64,000 bases of DNA from Streptomyces deccanensis (GTDB taxonomy: Bacteria > Actinomycetota > Actinomycetes > Streptomycetales > Streptomycetaceae), in the NCBI RefSeq assembly GCF_022385335.1, contig NZ_CP092431.1:4402001-4466000 (forward strand). Reading direction: 5' to 3'. Every line of letters starts with the position of its first letter. The first letter of the stretch is position 1. Shown here one piece after another: positions 43,746 to 52,609 of this stretch. A program made the translations under genes and the position numbers. The notes under the pieces are model-generated. The model searched no databases. It worked only from the letters and a program-made list of their open reading frames with translations, and had not been told where the DNA came from.

Positions 43746-44498
43746 TCAGGAGCAGGAGCGGACCGCATCGCCCCAGGCACGGGGACTGCGGTGGTGGTTC
43801 TTGTGCCCCGCGGCGAGTACGTGGCGCAGTTCGGCAAGATGCCGGGTGTTCGTGGGGAGCTCCAGCCGGTCGAGGAGGGCCAGTGCGGCGGCCGGTTCCA
43901 GGTCACCGGAGAGGTCGTGGAAGCTTGCCCGAAGGCTGCGGAAGACGGCTGGATGCAGGGCGGGAAGCCGCAGGGCGGTGCGGTACGTCGGCTCCTTCAC
44001 CGTCCAGCGCACCGGGCCCGAACACTCCAGAACCCGCCGGGCTCGGCGGAGCAGGACGTCCGATGGCTCGGCCACCACGCGGTCGATGTCATTGCCGAGG
44101 ACCTCGGCGAAGGCTGTCGCGGACGTGGTGTGGTCCTCGAACCAGTCCACCCACAGCGAGTAGGTGACGGCCTCGACGTCCCGGTCCTCCTCCAGCCGCC
44201 GACGGTAGCCGTCCCACAGCACGTCGGCCGGCAGTGGACCCTCCGCACCCTCGTTCGCGAACCGGATCTCGCACGTGACCCAGTACTCGTCGAGGAGGTC
44301 CAGCAGCCCGAAGGCCAACCTCAGCCGGTCCGCCGCACCCAGTTCTTCGGCGAACACCTCGCCGGCCAAGGAGTGCGCCACCTCGTTGGCCGTGAGCAGC
44401 ACCTCCGGATTCTCGTCGCTCACCCACCCACCGCGCACCTGGCGGACACCCTGGTCAGCCAGCCAACGCCGCGCCACCTCCACGGCTCGCATCTCCAT
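43746..44498 (-). CDS. Conserved hypothetical protein
   Basis: A protein of about 250 residues, largely alpha-helical and acidic, with no signal peptide or membrane segment. It contains GGWVSDENPEVLLTANEVAHSLAGEVF and a Trp-rich stretch YSLWVDWFEDHTTSATAFAEVLGNDI. I do not recognise the family. The start is uncertain: ATG 44498 or 44492 are the most likely, and 44564 is a longer alternative; none has a strong ribosome-binding site. It is convergent with the lipoprotein gene and follows the DUF1348 gene on the same strand at a distance of about 90 bases. Confidence 0.65.
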   Translation of the reverse strand: MEMRAVEVARRWLADQGVRQVRGGWVSDENPEVLLTANEVAHSLAGEVFAEELGAADRLRLAFGLLDLLDEYWVTCEIRFANEGAEGPLPADVLWDGYRRRLEEDRDVEAVTYSLWVDWFEDHTTSATAFAEVLGNDIDRVVAEPSDVLLRRARRVLECSGPVRWTVKEPTYRTALRLPALHPAVFRSLRASFHDLSGDLEPAAALALLDRLELPTNTRHLAELRHVLAAGHKNHHRSPRAWGDAVRSCS

Positions 44499-44590
44499 TC
44501 GGGAAGTATGGCAACCAACCACATGAGCGCGGTGGGCTTGGACGGTCGAGTTGTCTGCGCTCACGACTCGGGGCGGCGTGGTGGCGGGCG

Positions 44591-45052
44591 CTACCGGAGC
44601 GGGAAGTCGACTCCGTGCTCGTCCGTGGGCCGGGGGCCGTGGATCCGCCGGTCGGCTTCAGAGATGGAGACGTCGTTGATGCTCGCCTCGCGGCGCCGCA
44701 TGAGACCGCGCTCGTCGAACTCCCACAGTTCGTTGCCGTAGCTGCGCCACCACTGGCCTTCCGCGTCGTGCCACTCGTACTGGAAGCGGACGGCGATCCG
44801 GTCCTCGTGGAACGCCCAGAGGCTCTTGCGCAGCGCGTAGTCCAGTTCGCGCTCCCACTTCCGCGTCAGGAAAGCGACGATCTCATCGCGGCCGCGGACG
44901 AACGTGTCCCGGTTCCGCCACGTCGAGTCCGGCGTGTACGCCGCTGCCACTCGGCGGGGATCGCGGGTGTTCCAGGCGTCCTCAGCCGCCTGGACCTTCC
45001 GCAGGGCCGTCTCCTGTGTGAACGGTGGGTAGGGCGGGCGATCTTCCGACAC
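44591..45052 (-). CDS. DUF1348 (SnoaL/NTF2-like) protein
   Basis: A 153-residue nuclear-transport-factor-2 fold protein with the DUF1348 pattern: [51 protein letters not shown] ... [22 protein letters not shown]. The cone-shaped fold usually binds a small hydrophobic ligand. No function is assigned. It has a GGAGG ribosome-binding site before the GTG at 45052. It is divergent from a TetR gene, and two operator dyads fill the gap, so it is the probable target of that regulator. Confidence 0.9.
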   Translation of the reverse strand: MSEDRPPYPPFTQETALRKVQAAEDAWNTRDPRRVAAAYTPDSTWRNRDTFVRGRDEIVAFLTRKWERELDYALRKSLWAFHEDRIAVRFQYEWHDAEGQWWRSYGNELWEFDERGLMRRREASINDVSISEADRRIHGPRPTDEHGVDFPLR

Positions 45053-45069
45053 TGCGACCTCCTCATATG

Positions 45070-45121
45070 GAGAACGTGCGTTCTCTACCGATGGCGCCTA
45101 AGATAGGGAACGCTCGTTCTC
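45070..45121. promoter_or_regulatory. Double TetR operator
   Basis: GAGAACGTGCGTTCTC (45070-45085) and GGGAACGCTCGTTCTC (45106-45121) share the dyad GAACG-N2-CGTTC and are 36 bp apart, in the 87-bp gap between the DUF1348 and TetR starts. Position and symmetry suggest autoregulation and control of the divergent gene by this TetR protein. Confidence 0.8.
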
Positions 45122-45139
45122 AACGTCAAGGAGTCCCGG

Positions 45140-45706
45140 ATGCCAGCCCCGCTCAGCGACGAGCAGAACCGCCTGGACCGCGAAGCACTGCTCGACGCAG
45201 CGGAGAGGCTCTTCTACGAGCGAGGCATCCAGGCGGTCGGGATGGACGAGATCCGCGCGGCATCCGGCCTGCCGCTGAAGCGGATCTACCGGTTCTTCGC
45301 GGCGAAAGAGGACCTCGTGGTGGCGATGCTCAAACGTCGCGACCAGCGATGGCGGGGAAACCTGGCCGCCCACGTGGAGCAGGTCCCGGATCCCCGCGAG
45401 CGCGTACTCGCGATCTTCGACTGGCTTGCCGAGTGGTTCGCGGAACCCGGCTTCCGCGGCTGCGCCTGGATCAACGCCTACGGCGAGCTCGGCGCGTCGT
45501 CCGAGGCGGTGCTTGCTGAAGTCCGGTCGCACAAGCAGGCGTTCCACGATCAGATCGCGGTGTGGGTCCACGCCGGCGGGCTGCCGGTGACTGAACCGGT
45601 CTTCCTGCTTGCCGAAGGAGCCATCGTGACAGCCGGCATCAGTGGCGACCCCGCCCCGGCCCGTCATGCACGGGCAGCCGTCGCGACGCTGCTCGGGACA
45701 CCTTGA
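45140..45706 (+). CDS. TetR/AcrR family repressor
   Basis: A 188-residue repressor. The N-terminal helix-turn-helix is DREALLDAAERLFYERGIQAVGMDEIRAASGLPLKRIYRFFAAKEDLVVAML. The ligand-binding part contains CAWINAYGELGASSEAVLAEVRSHKQAF, similar to TetR_C_16/YcdC-like proteins that often sense quinones or aldehydes. An AAGGAG site precedes the ATG. It probably represses itself and the divergent DUF1348 gene through the two dyads at 45070-45121. The ligand is unknown. Confidence 0.93.
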   Translation: MPAPLSDEQNRLDREALLDAAERLFYERGIQAVGMDEIRAASGLPLKRIYRFFAAKEDLVVAMLKRRDQRWRGNLAAHVEQVPDPRERVLAIFDWLAEWFAEPGFRGCAWINAYGELGASSEAVLAEVRSHKQAFHDQIAVWVHAGGLPVTEPVFLLAEGAIVTAGISGDPAPARHARAAVATLLGTP

Positions 45707-45769
45707 TCCCTGGCCACACCGTCAACCACCTGCGCCGGGGCGGCGCCGCACCTCACAACCGGCCCGGCG

Positions 45770-46282
45770 CTATACGCCGGTGGTGCCGTCGATGCGTTCT
45801 CGGAGCAGGTCGGCGTGGCCGTTGTGGCGGGCGTACTCCTCGATCATGTGGACGTAGATCCAGCGGAGGTTGACGTCCTGGTCCATGAAGCGGCCCGTGT
45901 CGGCCAGGGCACGACCGGCGCAGAGCTCGCGCGCGCGAGCGATCTCCGCGTGCCAGGTCGCGAGGGCTTCGCGCAAGGTGGCGCCCTCAGCCAGTTCGAA
46001 GCCGCCGTCGGGGCCGTCCGGGTCGGCCCGCGGGTCGTAGATGGGCGGGACCTGTTCGCCGGCGAACACGCGGCGGAACCAGTTCCGCTCCACCTCGGCC
46101 ATGTGCTGGACGAGGCCGGTCAGCGTGAAGCCCGACGGTGGCACGGACGCGGTGGCGGCCTGCTCGTCGTCCAGATCCTCACACTTCATGGCGAGTGTCG
46201 TGCGATGAAAGTCGAGCCAGCTCTCGAGCACGGTTCGCTCGTCGGCGTTCAGCGGCGGCACAGGGCGTTCGATGGTGGACAT
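45770..46282 (-). CDS. DinB family protein (DUF664)
   Basis: A 170-residue four-helix-bundle protein of the DinB/DUF664 group. The metal ligands are probably the histidines in [15 protein letters not shown] and [19 protein letters not shown], arranged as in DinB-like putative metal-dependent thiol transferases. The C-terminus LLRERIDG is the family-typical ending. Function is unknown; relatives include mycothiol- or bacillithiol-dependent transferases. It lies 76 bases downstream of the deaminase-like gene on the same strand and may belong to that transcript. Confidence 0.92.
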   Translation of the reverse strand: MSTIERPVPPLNADERTVLESWLDFHRTTLAMKCEDLDDEQAATASVPPSGFTLTGLVQHMAEVERNWFRRVFAGEQVPPIYDPRADPDGPDGGFELAEGATLREALATWHAEIARARELCAGRALADTGRFMDQDVNLRWIYVHMIEEYARHNGHADLLRERIDGTTGV

Positions 46283-46358
46283 CGGTCGATTATCGCCAGC
46301 GGCCGAAGTCGTCGACAGGCAGGGCCGCTTAGCAGAGCGAACGTCGCCTGGCGCGGCA

Positions 46359-46787
46359 TCAGGTGTGCTGTTCGGGAAGCGCGTCGAGCTGGTGGTCCGC
46401 CCAGACGTAGGTCGCGGGCAGCAGGTCGGCGATGGGGACGGTCCGGACGCGGTCGCCCTCGCCGACGATGACCCCGATGGTGGGGAAGTAGTCGAGCAGG
46501 ACCTGCCGGCACCGGCCGCACGGCGGCACCACGCCTCGGTCGCGGTCGCCCACGGCGACGATCACGTCCAGGTCGTAGGCGCCCTGCGCGGCCGCGGTGC
46601 CGATGAGGACCAACTCGGCGCAGGGCCCTCCGGTGAAGTGATAGGCATTCACGGCGGTGACGATCCGACCGTCCCGGGCGCGGGCCGCGGCGGCCATGGT
46701 GTGGTTGTCGCCGCGACAGCGCGTGCGGGCGACGTGGGCCGCGGCCTGGATGAGTTCGTGATCGACGGGGTGGCTCTGCGAGATCAT
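46359..46787 (-). CDS. Blasticidin-S deaminase-like cytidine deaminase
   Basis: A 142-residue zinc deaminase. The motif [17 protein letters not shown] has Cys56, catalytic Glu58 and the family sequence of blasticidin-S deaminase (BSD). The second zinc motif is [15 protein letters not shown] (Cys90, Cys93). Regions [23 protein letters not shown] and LLPATYVW follow Aspergillus BSD much more closely than ordinary cytidine deaminases. It probably deaminates the cytosine of blasticidin S or a related nucleoside. It starts four bases after the stop of the TmrB-like gene, with GGGAGAGG upstream, so they form one operon. Confidence 0.87.
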   Translation of the reverse strand: MISQSHPVDHELIQAAAHVARTRCRGDNHTMAAAARARDGRIVTAVNAYHFTGGPCAELVLIGTAAAQGAYDLDVIVAVGDRDRGVVPPCGRCRQVLLDYFPTIGVIVGEGDRVRTVPIADLLPATYVWADHQLDALPEQHT

Positions 46788-46791
46788 CCGC

Positions 46792-47334
46792 TCAGCCTCT
46801 CCCGCCCACCCTCCCCAGCACCAGCTCCGCCAGCTCGCCCGGGCCCAACTCGCCGTCCAGGAACACCGTGTCGGCGGGGAGGGTGTCGGCGGCGGCCGTG
46901 CACATCGCGATGCGGTCCTTGCACCACCGGCGGACCCGTTCGTCCTGCTCGGGGTCGTCCGGGGTGAAGCTGCGGCCGTCGATGCGGGCGGTCAGCACGT
47001 CCTCGGGGACCCGGAGGAAGAAGTGGTGGAGGGGGATGCCGGCGGCTTCGATCGTGCCGAACACCTCGGCCATGTAGTCGGGCTTCACAAGAGTCATCGG
47101 CACCAGCACCGTCCGCTGCCCGTACTCCTCCGCCAGCCCCACCAGGAACCCGGCCACCTGCCGCCGCCACAGCCGCAGATCCTGGAAGTCCCCGGTCGGC
47201 ACCTCCACGATCTCGCGGAGCACGTACCCGATCACCTCCGGATCGAAGACCAGCGCGTCGGGCCACCGCCCCCGCAACTCCTCCACCAACGTGCTCTTGC
47301 CACTCCCGAAGGCCCCGTTCACCCAGACGATCAC
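46792..47334 (-). CDS. TmrB-like AAA NTPase (tunicamycin-resistance family)
   Basis: A 180-residue P-loop protein beginning MIVWVNGAFGSGKSTLVEEL, very like the start of Bacillus TmrB, an ATP-binding protein that gives tunicamycin resistance. VFDPEVIGYVLREIV, DFQDLRLWRRQV and VLVPMTLVKPDYMAEVFGTI also follow TmrB. The Walker A motif is intact. It lacks part of the C-terminal amphipathic region of TmrB, so membrane attachment is unsure. The GTG at 47334 overlaps the stop of the HAD gene (GTGA), indicating translational coupling. Confidence 0.85.
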   Translation of the reverse strand: MIVWVNGAFGSGKSTLVEELRGRWPDALVFDPEVIGYVLREIVEVPTGDFQDLRLWRRQVAGFLVGLAEEYGQRTVLVPMTLVKPDYMAEVFGTIEAAGIPLHHFFLRVPEDVLTARIDGRSFTPDDPEQDERVRRWCKDRIAMCTAAADTLPADTVFLDGELGPGELAELVLGRVGGRG

Positions 47335-48053
47335 CGGCCGACCGTACCCATGTCCTCTCCGGACCGCACGCCTGTCCGGGCGAAGTCGGCCAGTGCCGTG
47401 AAGTCCGGCTCGCGCAGGCCCAGTCGGGGGTCTATGCGGTGCAGCAGGGCGTGGGGGCCGTGGCGTGCGGTGACGAAGGTGCGGTCGATCACGGTCAGTT
47501 CGTCGTCCACCCACGCGAACGGGCGCCCCGCCGCGTGCTCGACGAGATGCGGGGTCTTCCAGAACAGACCGGTCGGCCAGGACGCCGTGTCAGGCATCTG
47601 GTCGCGGTCCGCCCCCGCCCCCGGCCCCTCGACCGCGACGGCCCCTGGCCGCCCCGCCGCCCCCGGCCACTCCACCACCGGCAGTTCCGGCAGCCCCAGC
47701 ACCGGCCCGATGTACGTGTTCGCCTCGGCGCCCCACGTCGTCGCCCACACCAGGTCGTACAGCCGCCCCAACTCCCGCAGCCGCCGCCCGTGCTCCTCGT
47801 TCAGCCACACCCGCAACGGCTTGACGTACGCCGCCGGCTCGCCCGGATGCTGGTCGATCCAGCCCTGCGGCTTCATCCGGTGGGTCGAGTACCCGGCGGG
47901 CCGCCGCTCCGGCTTCGCCGCGTACGGGTTCAACGGCCCGTCCACATCCAGATAGAGCACCGGACGCCGACCCACAGCCCCACCGGACCACTCACCCGAT
48001 CCGCCCGGCCCACCAGGCCCACCCGGCTCGCCTGACCCACTCATCCCGCTCAT
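47331..48053 (-). CDS. HAD-like hydrolase domain protein
   Basis: A 240-residue protein with a Gly/Pro/Ser-rich N-terminal tail of about 28 residues. The HAD nucleophile motif is VLYLDVDGPLNPYA (Asp-x-Asp). The second motif region is LVWATTWGAEANTY (Thr) and the acidic motif WVDDELTVIDR near the C-terminus. It is a Streptomyces-type HAD protein of unknown substrate, probably a phosphatase. It is the first gene of a coupled set: its stop overlaps the TmrB-like start, which is followed after four bases by the deaminase gene. Confidence 0.85.
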   Translation of the reverse strand: MSGMSGSGEPGGPGGPGGSGEWSGGAVGRRPVLYLDVDGPLNPYAAKPERRPAGYSTHRMKPQGWIDQHPGEPAAYVKPLRVWLNEEHGRRLRELGRLYDLVWATTWGAEANTYIGPVLGLPELPVVEWPGAAGRPGAVAVEGPGAGADRDQMPDTASWPTGLFWKTPHLVEHAAGRPFAWVDDELTVIDRTFVTARHGPHALLHRIDPRLGLREPDFTALADFARTGVRSGEDMGTVGR

Positions 48054-48100
48054 CCAGCCATCATCGCCTCAACCCCGCGCCGAGGGGAGAAGGCGCCCGC

Positions 48101-49615
48101 TCACCCCGGCCAGACGATCGCCTGCGTCTCGCTGTACGCGTGCAGCGCGTACGAGCCCACGTCGCGTCCCACCCCGCTCTGCTTGAAGCCGCCGAACGGG
48201 GCCTCCATGTTGCGGCCGACCGTGTTCACGCCCACGCCGCCCGCCCGCAGGCGCCGGGCCACCCGGAAGGCTCGGGCGACGTCGCCGGACCAGACGTAGT
48301 CGATGAGGCCGTAGTCGCTGTCGTTGGCGAGGGCGACGGCTTCGTCCTCGTCGTCGAAGGGGAGGGCGACGACGACCGGCCCGAAGATCTCCTCGCGGAC
48401 GACCCGCATGTCGGGGGTGCAGTCCGCCAGCAGGGTCGGCGCCACCCAGAAACCCCGCTCGTACGGCGGCCGTTCACCCCCCGCCACCACCCGCGCGCCC
48501 TCCTTGCGGCCCAGCTCGACGTACGACTCGACGCGGTCGCGGTGGGCCGCCGAGATCACCGGCCCGACCACCGTGCCCGGCGCGCGCGGATCGCCGACCG
48601 GCAACCGCGCGGCGTAGGCGGCCAGTTGGGCCACCAGCCGGTCGTACACGCCGCGCTGTGCGATCACCCGCGTCGGCGCCGTGCAGATCTGCCCGCTGTA
48701 GAAGGTGAAGGTGGTGGCGATGCCTGCGACGGCCGCGCCGAGGTCCGCGTCGTCGAAGACGACCGCCGCGCCCTTCCCACCCAGCTCCATCAGCTGGCGC
48801 TTCATCCCGCGCCCGCACACCTCCGCGATCCGCCGCCCGACCGCCGACGAGCCGGTGAAGCTCACCATGTCGACGTCCGGTGCGTCCACGGCTGCCTCAC
48901 CGACCTCCGGCCCCGACCCGCCCACCACGTTCACCACACCCGGCGGAACACCGGCGGCCTCCAGGGCCTCCGCCATGCGGTGGACGGAGAGCGGGTCCTG
49001 CGGGGCCGGTTTCACGACCACCGTGTTGCCCATGGCGAGGGCGGGGGCGATCTTCCCGGCCGGGTTGGCCCAGGGGTTGTTGTACGAGGTGATGCAGGTG
49101 ACCACGCCCACGGGCTGGCGTACGGCGAGGGCGCCCATCACGGCCGCCTTCCCGAAGGGCCCGGCCTCGTTGATCTGGGGCGCGATCGGCTCCTCCACCG
49201 GCTCCACGCGCGCGTACCGCTGGAAACGGGCGGCACCCACCCCGACCTGCATGCCCCGCGCCGTCCCGGTCGTCGCACCGCTCTCGGCCTGCGCGAGCGC
49301 GGCGTACGGGACGAGGTGGCGTCGTATGTGGTCCGCCGTACGGGCGAGGATCGCGGCCCGCTCGGCGGCGGGCGTCCTCGACCACGGGCCGAAGGCCTCC
49401 CGGGCGGCGGCGGCCGCCGCGTGCACCTGTTCCCGCGAGGCCTCCGGCGCCCACCCGACGACCTCCTCCGTCGCCGGGTCGACCACCGGATAGTGCCCGC
49501 CGTCGGGCTCCACCCAGGAGCCCCCGATGAACAGCCGCCGCCGCTGCGAGGACTCCTCCGACGCCCCCTCCGAGGACTTCTCCGACGCCCCTCCCGAAGA
49601 CTCCGGCCGACTCAC
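48101..49615 (-). CDS. Aldehyde dehydrogenase family protein
   Basis: A 504-residue NAD(P)-dependent aldehyde dehydrogenase. The general base motif is MELGGKGAAVVFDDADL and the nucleophile motif is FYSGQICTAPTRVIAQ (catalytic Cys). The cofactor region is FTGSSAVGRRIAEVCGRG, and the late motif is EEIFGPVVVALPFDDEDEAVALAN. The first ~28 residues are a Ser/Glu/Gly-rich tail with short repeats (SSEGAS). The GTG at 49615 overlaps the stop of the upstream amidohydrolase (GTGA), so the two are coupled and probably act in one catabolic route. The substrate aldehyde is unknown. Confidence 0.95.
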   Translation of the reverse strand: MSRPESSGGASEKSSEGASEESSQRRRLFIGGSWVEPDGGHYPVVDPATEEVVGWAPEASREQVHAAAAAAREAFGPWSRTPAAERAAILARTADHIRRHLVPYAALAQAESGATTGTARGMQVGVGAARFQRYARVEPVEEPIAPQINEAGPFGKAAVMGALAVRQPVGVVTCITSYNNPWANPAGKIAPALAMGNTVVVKPAPQDPLSVHRMAEALEAAGVPPGVVNVVGGSGPEVGEAAVDAPDVDMVSFTGSSAVGRRIAEVCGRGMKRQLMELGGKGAAVVFDDADLGAAVAGIATTFTFYSGQICTAPTRVIAQRGVYDRLVAQLAAYAARLPVGDPRAPGTVVGPVISAAHRDRVESYVELGRKEGARVVAGGERPPYERGFWVAPTLLADCTPDMRVVREEIFGPVVVALPFDDEDEAVALANDSDYGLIDYVWSGDVARAFRVARRLRAGGVGVNTVGRNMEAPFGGFKQSGVGRDVGSYALHAYSETQAIVWPG

Positions 49616-51342
49616 CGCGTACTCACCGTCCGCGTGTCCCGCCCACTGCGCAACACCTTGCCGGGCACGGCGCCCGTCACCACGTCGTCGCGGATCGCCT
49701 CGACTCCGTTGACCCAGACCGCCCGTACGCCGATCGCCTTGGAGTCGAGGCGCGGGCTGTCACCCGGCAGGTCGTGCACCAGGGTGGCCTTGCCCGCGTC
49801 GACGCGCTCCGGATCGAAGAGGACGAGGTCCGCGTGCCACCCCTCCCGCACCTGACCCCGTTCCCGCAGGCCGAAGAGGCGGGCCGGGTCGTCGGTGAGC
49901 ATCTTCACCGCCTGCTCGAGACCGACGAGCTTGCGTCCGCGCAGACAGTCGCCGATGAACCGGGTGGTGTACGGGGCGCCGCACATGCGGTCCAGGTGGG
50001 CGCCCGCGTCGGAGCCGCCGAGGAGGACGTCCTCGTGCCGCCAGGTCTCGGCGCGCAGCGTCCAGGAGTCGGGGTCGTTGTCGGTGGGCATGGGCCACAG
50101 GACCGTACGGAGATCGTCGGCGGCGCAGATCTCCACCAGGCACTCGAACGGTTCCTGCCCCCGCTCGGCGGCTATGTCCCGCACGACGCGCCCGGTGAGG
50201 CCCTCGTTCGCCGCGCTGTAGGTGTCCCCGATGACGTACCGGCCGAAGTTGGCGAGCCGCCGGAAGACGCCCGCCTCCTTGGAGTCCGCCCGGCGCAGCA
50301 TCTCCGCCCGCACCTCGGGGTCGCGCAGGCGTTCGATCCGCTCGGGCACCGGCAGGCCGAGGATCGGACCCCAGCCGGGGATCAGGTTCAGCGCGCAGAA
50401 CGTGCCCAGCGACATGTTCATCGGGGTGAGGATCGGCATGGTGAGGGCGACCACCCGGCCGCCCGCCTTCCGGGCCCGCTCGCTCGCCTCCAGCTGCCTC
50501 GGTACGCGTTCGGGGACGGCCGAGTCGATGGTGAGGACGTTCCAGTTGAGGGGGCGCCCGGCCACCGCGCTCATCTCGACGAAGAGGTCGATCTCGTCGT
50601 CGCTGAACTGGTCCAGGCAGCCGGCGACGATCGCCTCGATCTGGGTCCCCTCGTGCTCGCCCACCGCCCGCGACAGCGCGATCAGTTCGGCGGGTCGCGC
50701 GTGCCGGGAGGCGACCGGCTGCCCGTCCCCGTCGCTGTGCGTCGAGGACTGCGTGGTCGACAGCCCCCAGGCCCCGGCGTCCATCGCCTCGTGGAACAGC
50801 CGCAGCATGGCGTCCAGTTGCTCGGCGCTCGGCTGCCCGCCGATGGCGTCGGGCCCCATCACGTACCGCCGCAGCGCGCAGTGCCCGACCATGAACCCGG
50901 CGTTGACCGCGATCCGCCCTTCGAGCGCGTCCAGGTACTCCCCGAAGCCACTCCAGGTCCAGGGCGCCCCCTCCTCCAGCGCGACGAGCGACATCCCCTC
51001 GACCTTGGACATCATCCGCCGTGTGTAGTCCGCGTCCTCGGGACGGTCGGGGTGCAGCGGCGCGAGCGTGAACCCGCAGTTCCCGCCCGCGACGGTGGTC
51101 ACCCCGTGGTTGAGCGACGGCGTCGCGTACGGGTCCCAGAACAACTGCGCGTCGTAGTGCGTGTGCGGGTCGACGAACCCGGGCGCGAGCACGAGCCCGG
51201 CCGCGTCCTCGACCGTACGGGCCTCCTCGGTCACGCTCCCGATGACGGCGATACGGCCGTCCCGTATCCCGACATCGGCGGTGTACGCGGGCGCGCCGGT
51301 CCCATCGACGACGGTCACACCTTTGATGACATGGTCGAGCAT
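49612..51342 (-). CDS. N-acyl-D-amino-acid deacylase family amidohydrolase
   Basis: A 576-residue metal-dependent amidohydrolase of the D-aminoacylase group. The N-terminal beta domain is MLDHVIKGVTVVDGTGAPAY. The metal motif is APGFVDPHTHYDAQLFWDP, with a later His in NAGFMVGHCALR. A cysteine ligand may lie in GVTTVAGGNCGF. The catalytic Asp is in VLLGGSDAGAHLDRMCGAP. The C-terminal beta strand end is family-typical. GGAGG precedes the ATG at 51342; longer frames are noise. It is coupled to the ALDH gene and lies 88 bases downstream of the LLM gene. It may hydrolyse a D-acyl amino acid or a cyclic amide. Confidence 0.93.
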   Translation of the reverse strand: MLDHVIKGVTVVDGTGAPAYTADVGIRDGRIAVIGSVTEEARTVEDAAGLVLAPGFVDPHTHYDAQLFWDPYATPSLNHGVTTVAGGNCGFTLAPLHPDRPEDADYTRRMMSKVEGMSLVALEEGAPWTWSGFGEYLDALEGRIAVNAGFMVGHCALRRYVMGPDAIGGQPSAEQLDAMLRLFHEAMDAGAWGLSTTQSSTHSDGDGQPVASRHARPAELIALSRAVGEHEGTQIEAIVAGCLDQFSDDEIDLFVEMSAVAGRPLNWNVLTIDSAVPERVPRQLEASERARKAGGRVVALTMPILTPMNMSLGTFCALNLIPGWGPILGLPVPERIERLRDPEVRAEMLRRADSKEAGVFRRLANFGRYVIGDTYSAANEGLTGRVVRDIAAERGQEPFECLVEICAADDLRTVLWPMPTDNDPDSWTLRAETWRHEDVLLGGSDAGAHLDRMCGAPYTTRFIGDCLRGRKLVGLEQAVKMLTDDPARLFGLRERGQVREGWHADLVLFDPERVDAGKATLVHDLPGDSPRLDSKAIGVRAVWVNGVEAIRDDVVTGAVPGKVLRSGRDTRTVSTR

Positions 51343-51373
51343 GCCTCTCCCCTCCGGGTGCCTGGAATTGTTT

Positions 51374-51430
51374 AGGGGCGCGGGGAACTGCGCGAGCAAC
51401 CACGACGGACCCGCAGCCGCCGAACGAACC
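51374..51430. repeat. Streptomyces intergenic repeat, copy 4
   Basis: Begins AGGGGCGCGGGGAACTGCGC and continues GAGCAACCACGACGGACCCG, the same element as copy 3 at 33869 and the inverse of the core at 21652 and 21767. It sits exactly between the LLM stop (51431) and the amidohydrolase start region. Confidence 0.78.
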
Positions 51431-52549
51431 TCACCCGGCAGCCCGGAACCGCGACGTCCGATGCACAGGATCCGTGTCGATCTTCGGAATCACGTGCTCC
51501 CCCACCAACCTGATCGTCTGCAGCGTCGCGTCCTTCGGCACCCCCACCGGCAACCCGAAGCTCAACTGATCCGCCCCGGCCTGCTCCCACCGCTTGCACT
51601 GCCGGAAGACCTCGTCCGGATCGCCGCAGATCAACAGCTCTTCCTCGATGAGCAGTTCGATGAACTCCTCGTTGTACTCGGGCAGCGTCTCCGGCCACAC
51701 GGGGAAGCCGTCCGGCCGGGGGAACGTGTCGTGGTAGCGGAAGACGAGCGACGGCAGATAGTGCAGCCCGCCGTTGACCGCGATGCGCACCGCCTCGTCG
51801 TGCGTGGGCGCGCAGATCGCGGTGGTCGTCACCATCACGTTGTCGTTGACGAAGTCCCCGATGGGCTCGGCGTCGACGATGGCGGTCTTGTACTTCTCCA
51901 GCACCCACTCCATGTCGGAGACCTTCTGCACACTGAAGCCGAGCACCCCGAGCCCCTTGCGCGCGGCCATGGAGTACGAGGGCGGCGACCCGGCGGCGTA
52001 CCACATCGCGGGGTGCGACTTCCCGTACGGCTTGGGCAGGATCTTGCGCGGCGGCAGCGACCAGTGCTTGCCCTGGAAGCCGACGTACTCGTCCTGGAGC
52101 CACATCTTGGGGAACTCGGCGATGGTCTCTTCCCAGATCTCCTTGGTGTAGTTCATGTCGGTCACCCCGGGGATGAACCCGAGGATCTCGTGCGAGCCGG
52201 CGCCGCGCCCGCTGCCGAACTCGAAGCGACCCTCGGTGAGATGGTCGAGCATGGTGACCTTCTCGGCGACCTTCACGGGGTGGTTGACCTGGGCGAGCGG
52301 GTTGAAGATGCCGGAGCCGAGGTGGATCCGGTCCGTCGCGTGCGCCAGGTAGCCGAGGAAGACGCCGTTGGCCGACAGGTGCGAGTACTCCTCCAGGAAG
52401 TGGTGCTCGGAGGCCCACGCGTACTTGAAGCCGGACTTGTCGGCCTGGATGACGTACTCGGTCTCCTCCATCAGCGCCTTGTGCTCCGCGAGGGGGTCGG
52501 TCTCGGCCCGCTTGCCCACGTATCCCTGTACAAAGAGCCCGAATTCCAA
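51431..52549 (-). CDS. LLM class flavin-dependent oxidoreductase
   Basis: A 372-residue luciferase-like monooxygenase. It starts MEFGLFVQGYVGKRAETDPL, with the EHHF motif (AWASEHHFLEEY) typical of the FMN-linked alkanal monooxygenase branch. Later blocks are LTEGRFEFGSGRGAGSHEILGF and LLICGDPDEVFRQCKRWEQAGADQLSFGLP. Its cofactor is more probably FMN than F420, by the EHHF motif. The TTG at 52549 is used. Two copies of the CTGACG-N3-CGTCAG dyad type lie upstream (52610 and 52672). Downstream on the same strand are the amidohydrolase and ALDH genes. It probably oxidises an organic substrate in the same pathway. Confidence 0.92.
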   Translation of the reverse strand: MEFGLFVQGYVGKRAETDPLAEHKALMEETEYVIQADKSGFKYAWASEHHFLEEYSHLSANGVFLGYLAHATDRIHLGSGIFNPLAQVNHPVKVAEKVTMLDHLTEGRFEFGSGRGAGSHEILGFIPGVTDMNYTKEIWEETIAEFPKMWLQDEYVGFQGKHWSLPPRKILPKPYGKSHPAMWYAAGSPPSYSMAARKGLGVLGFSVQKVSDMEWVLEKYKTAIVDAEPIGDFVNDNVMVTTTAICAPTHDEAVRIAVNGGLHYLPSLVFRYHDTFPRPDGFPVWPETLPEYNEEFIELLIEEELLICGDPDEVFRQCKRWEQAGADQLSFGLPVGVPKDATLQTIRLVGEHVIPKIDTDPVHRTSRFRAAG

Positions 52550-52609
52550 GGAGGTTCACCGTCCTCAGCCATACCCGGCAGTCGTCGTCTCGACCGTTCC
52601 TGACCGTTT

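Noticed and set aside
20494..47334. An antibiotic biosynthetic gene cluster implied by resistance homologues
   Set aside because: No polyketide, peptide-synthetase, nucleoside-antibiotic or aminoglycoside assembly genes are present, so the resistance-like genes are treated as stand-alone.
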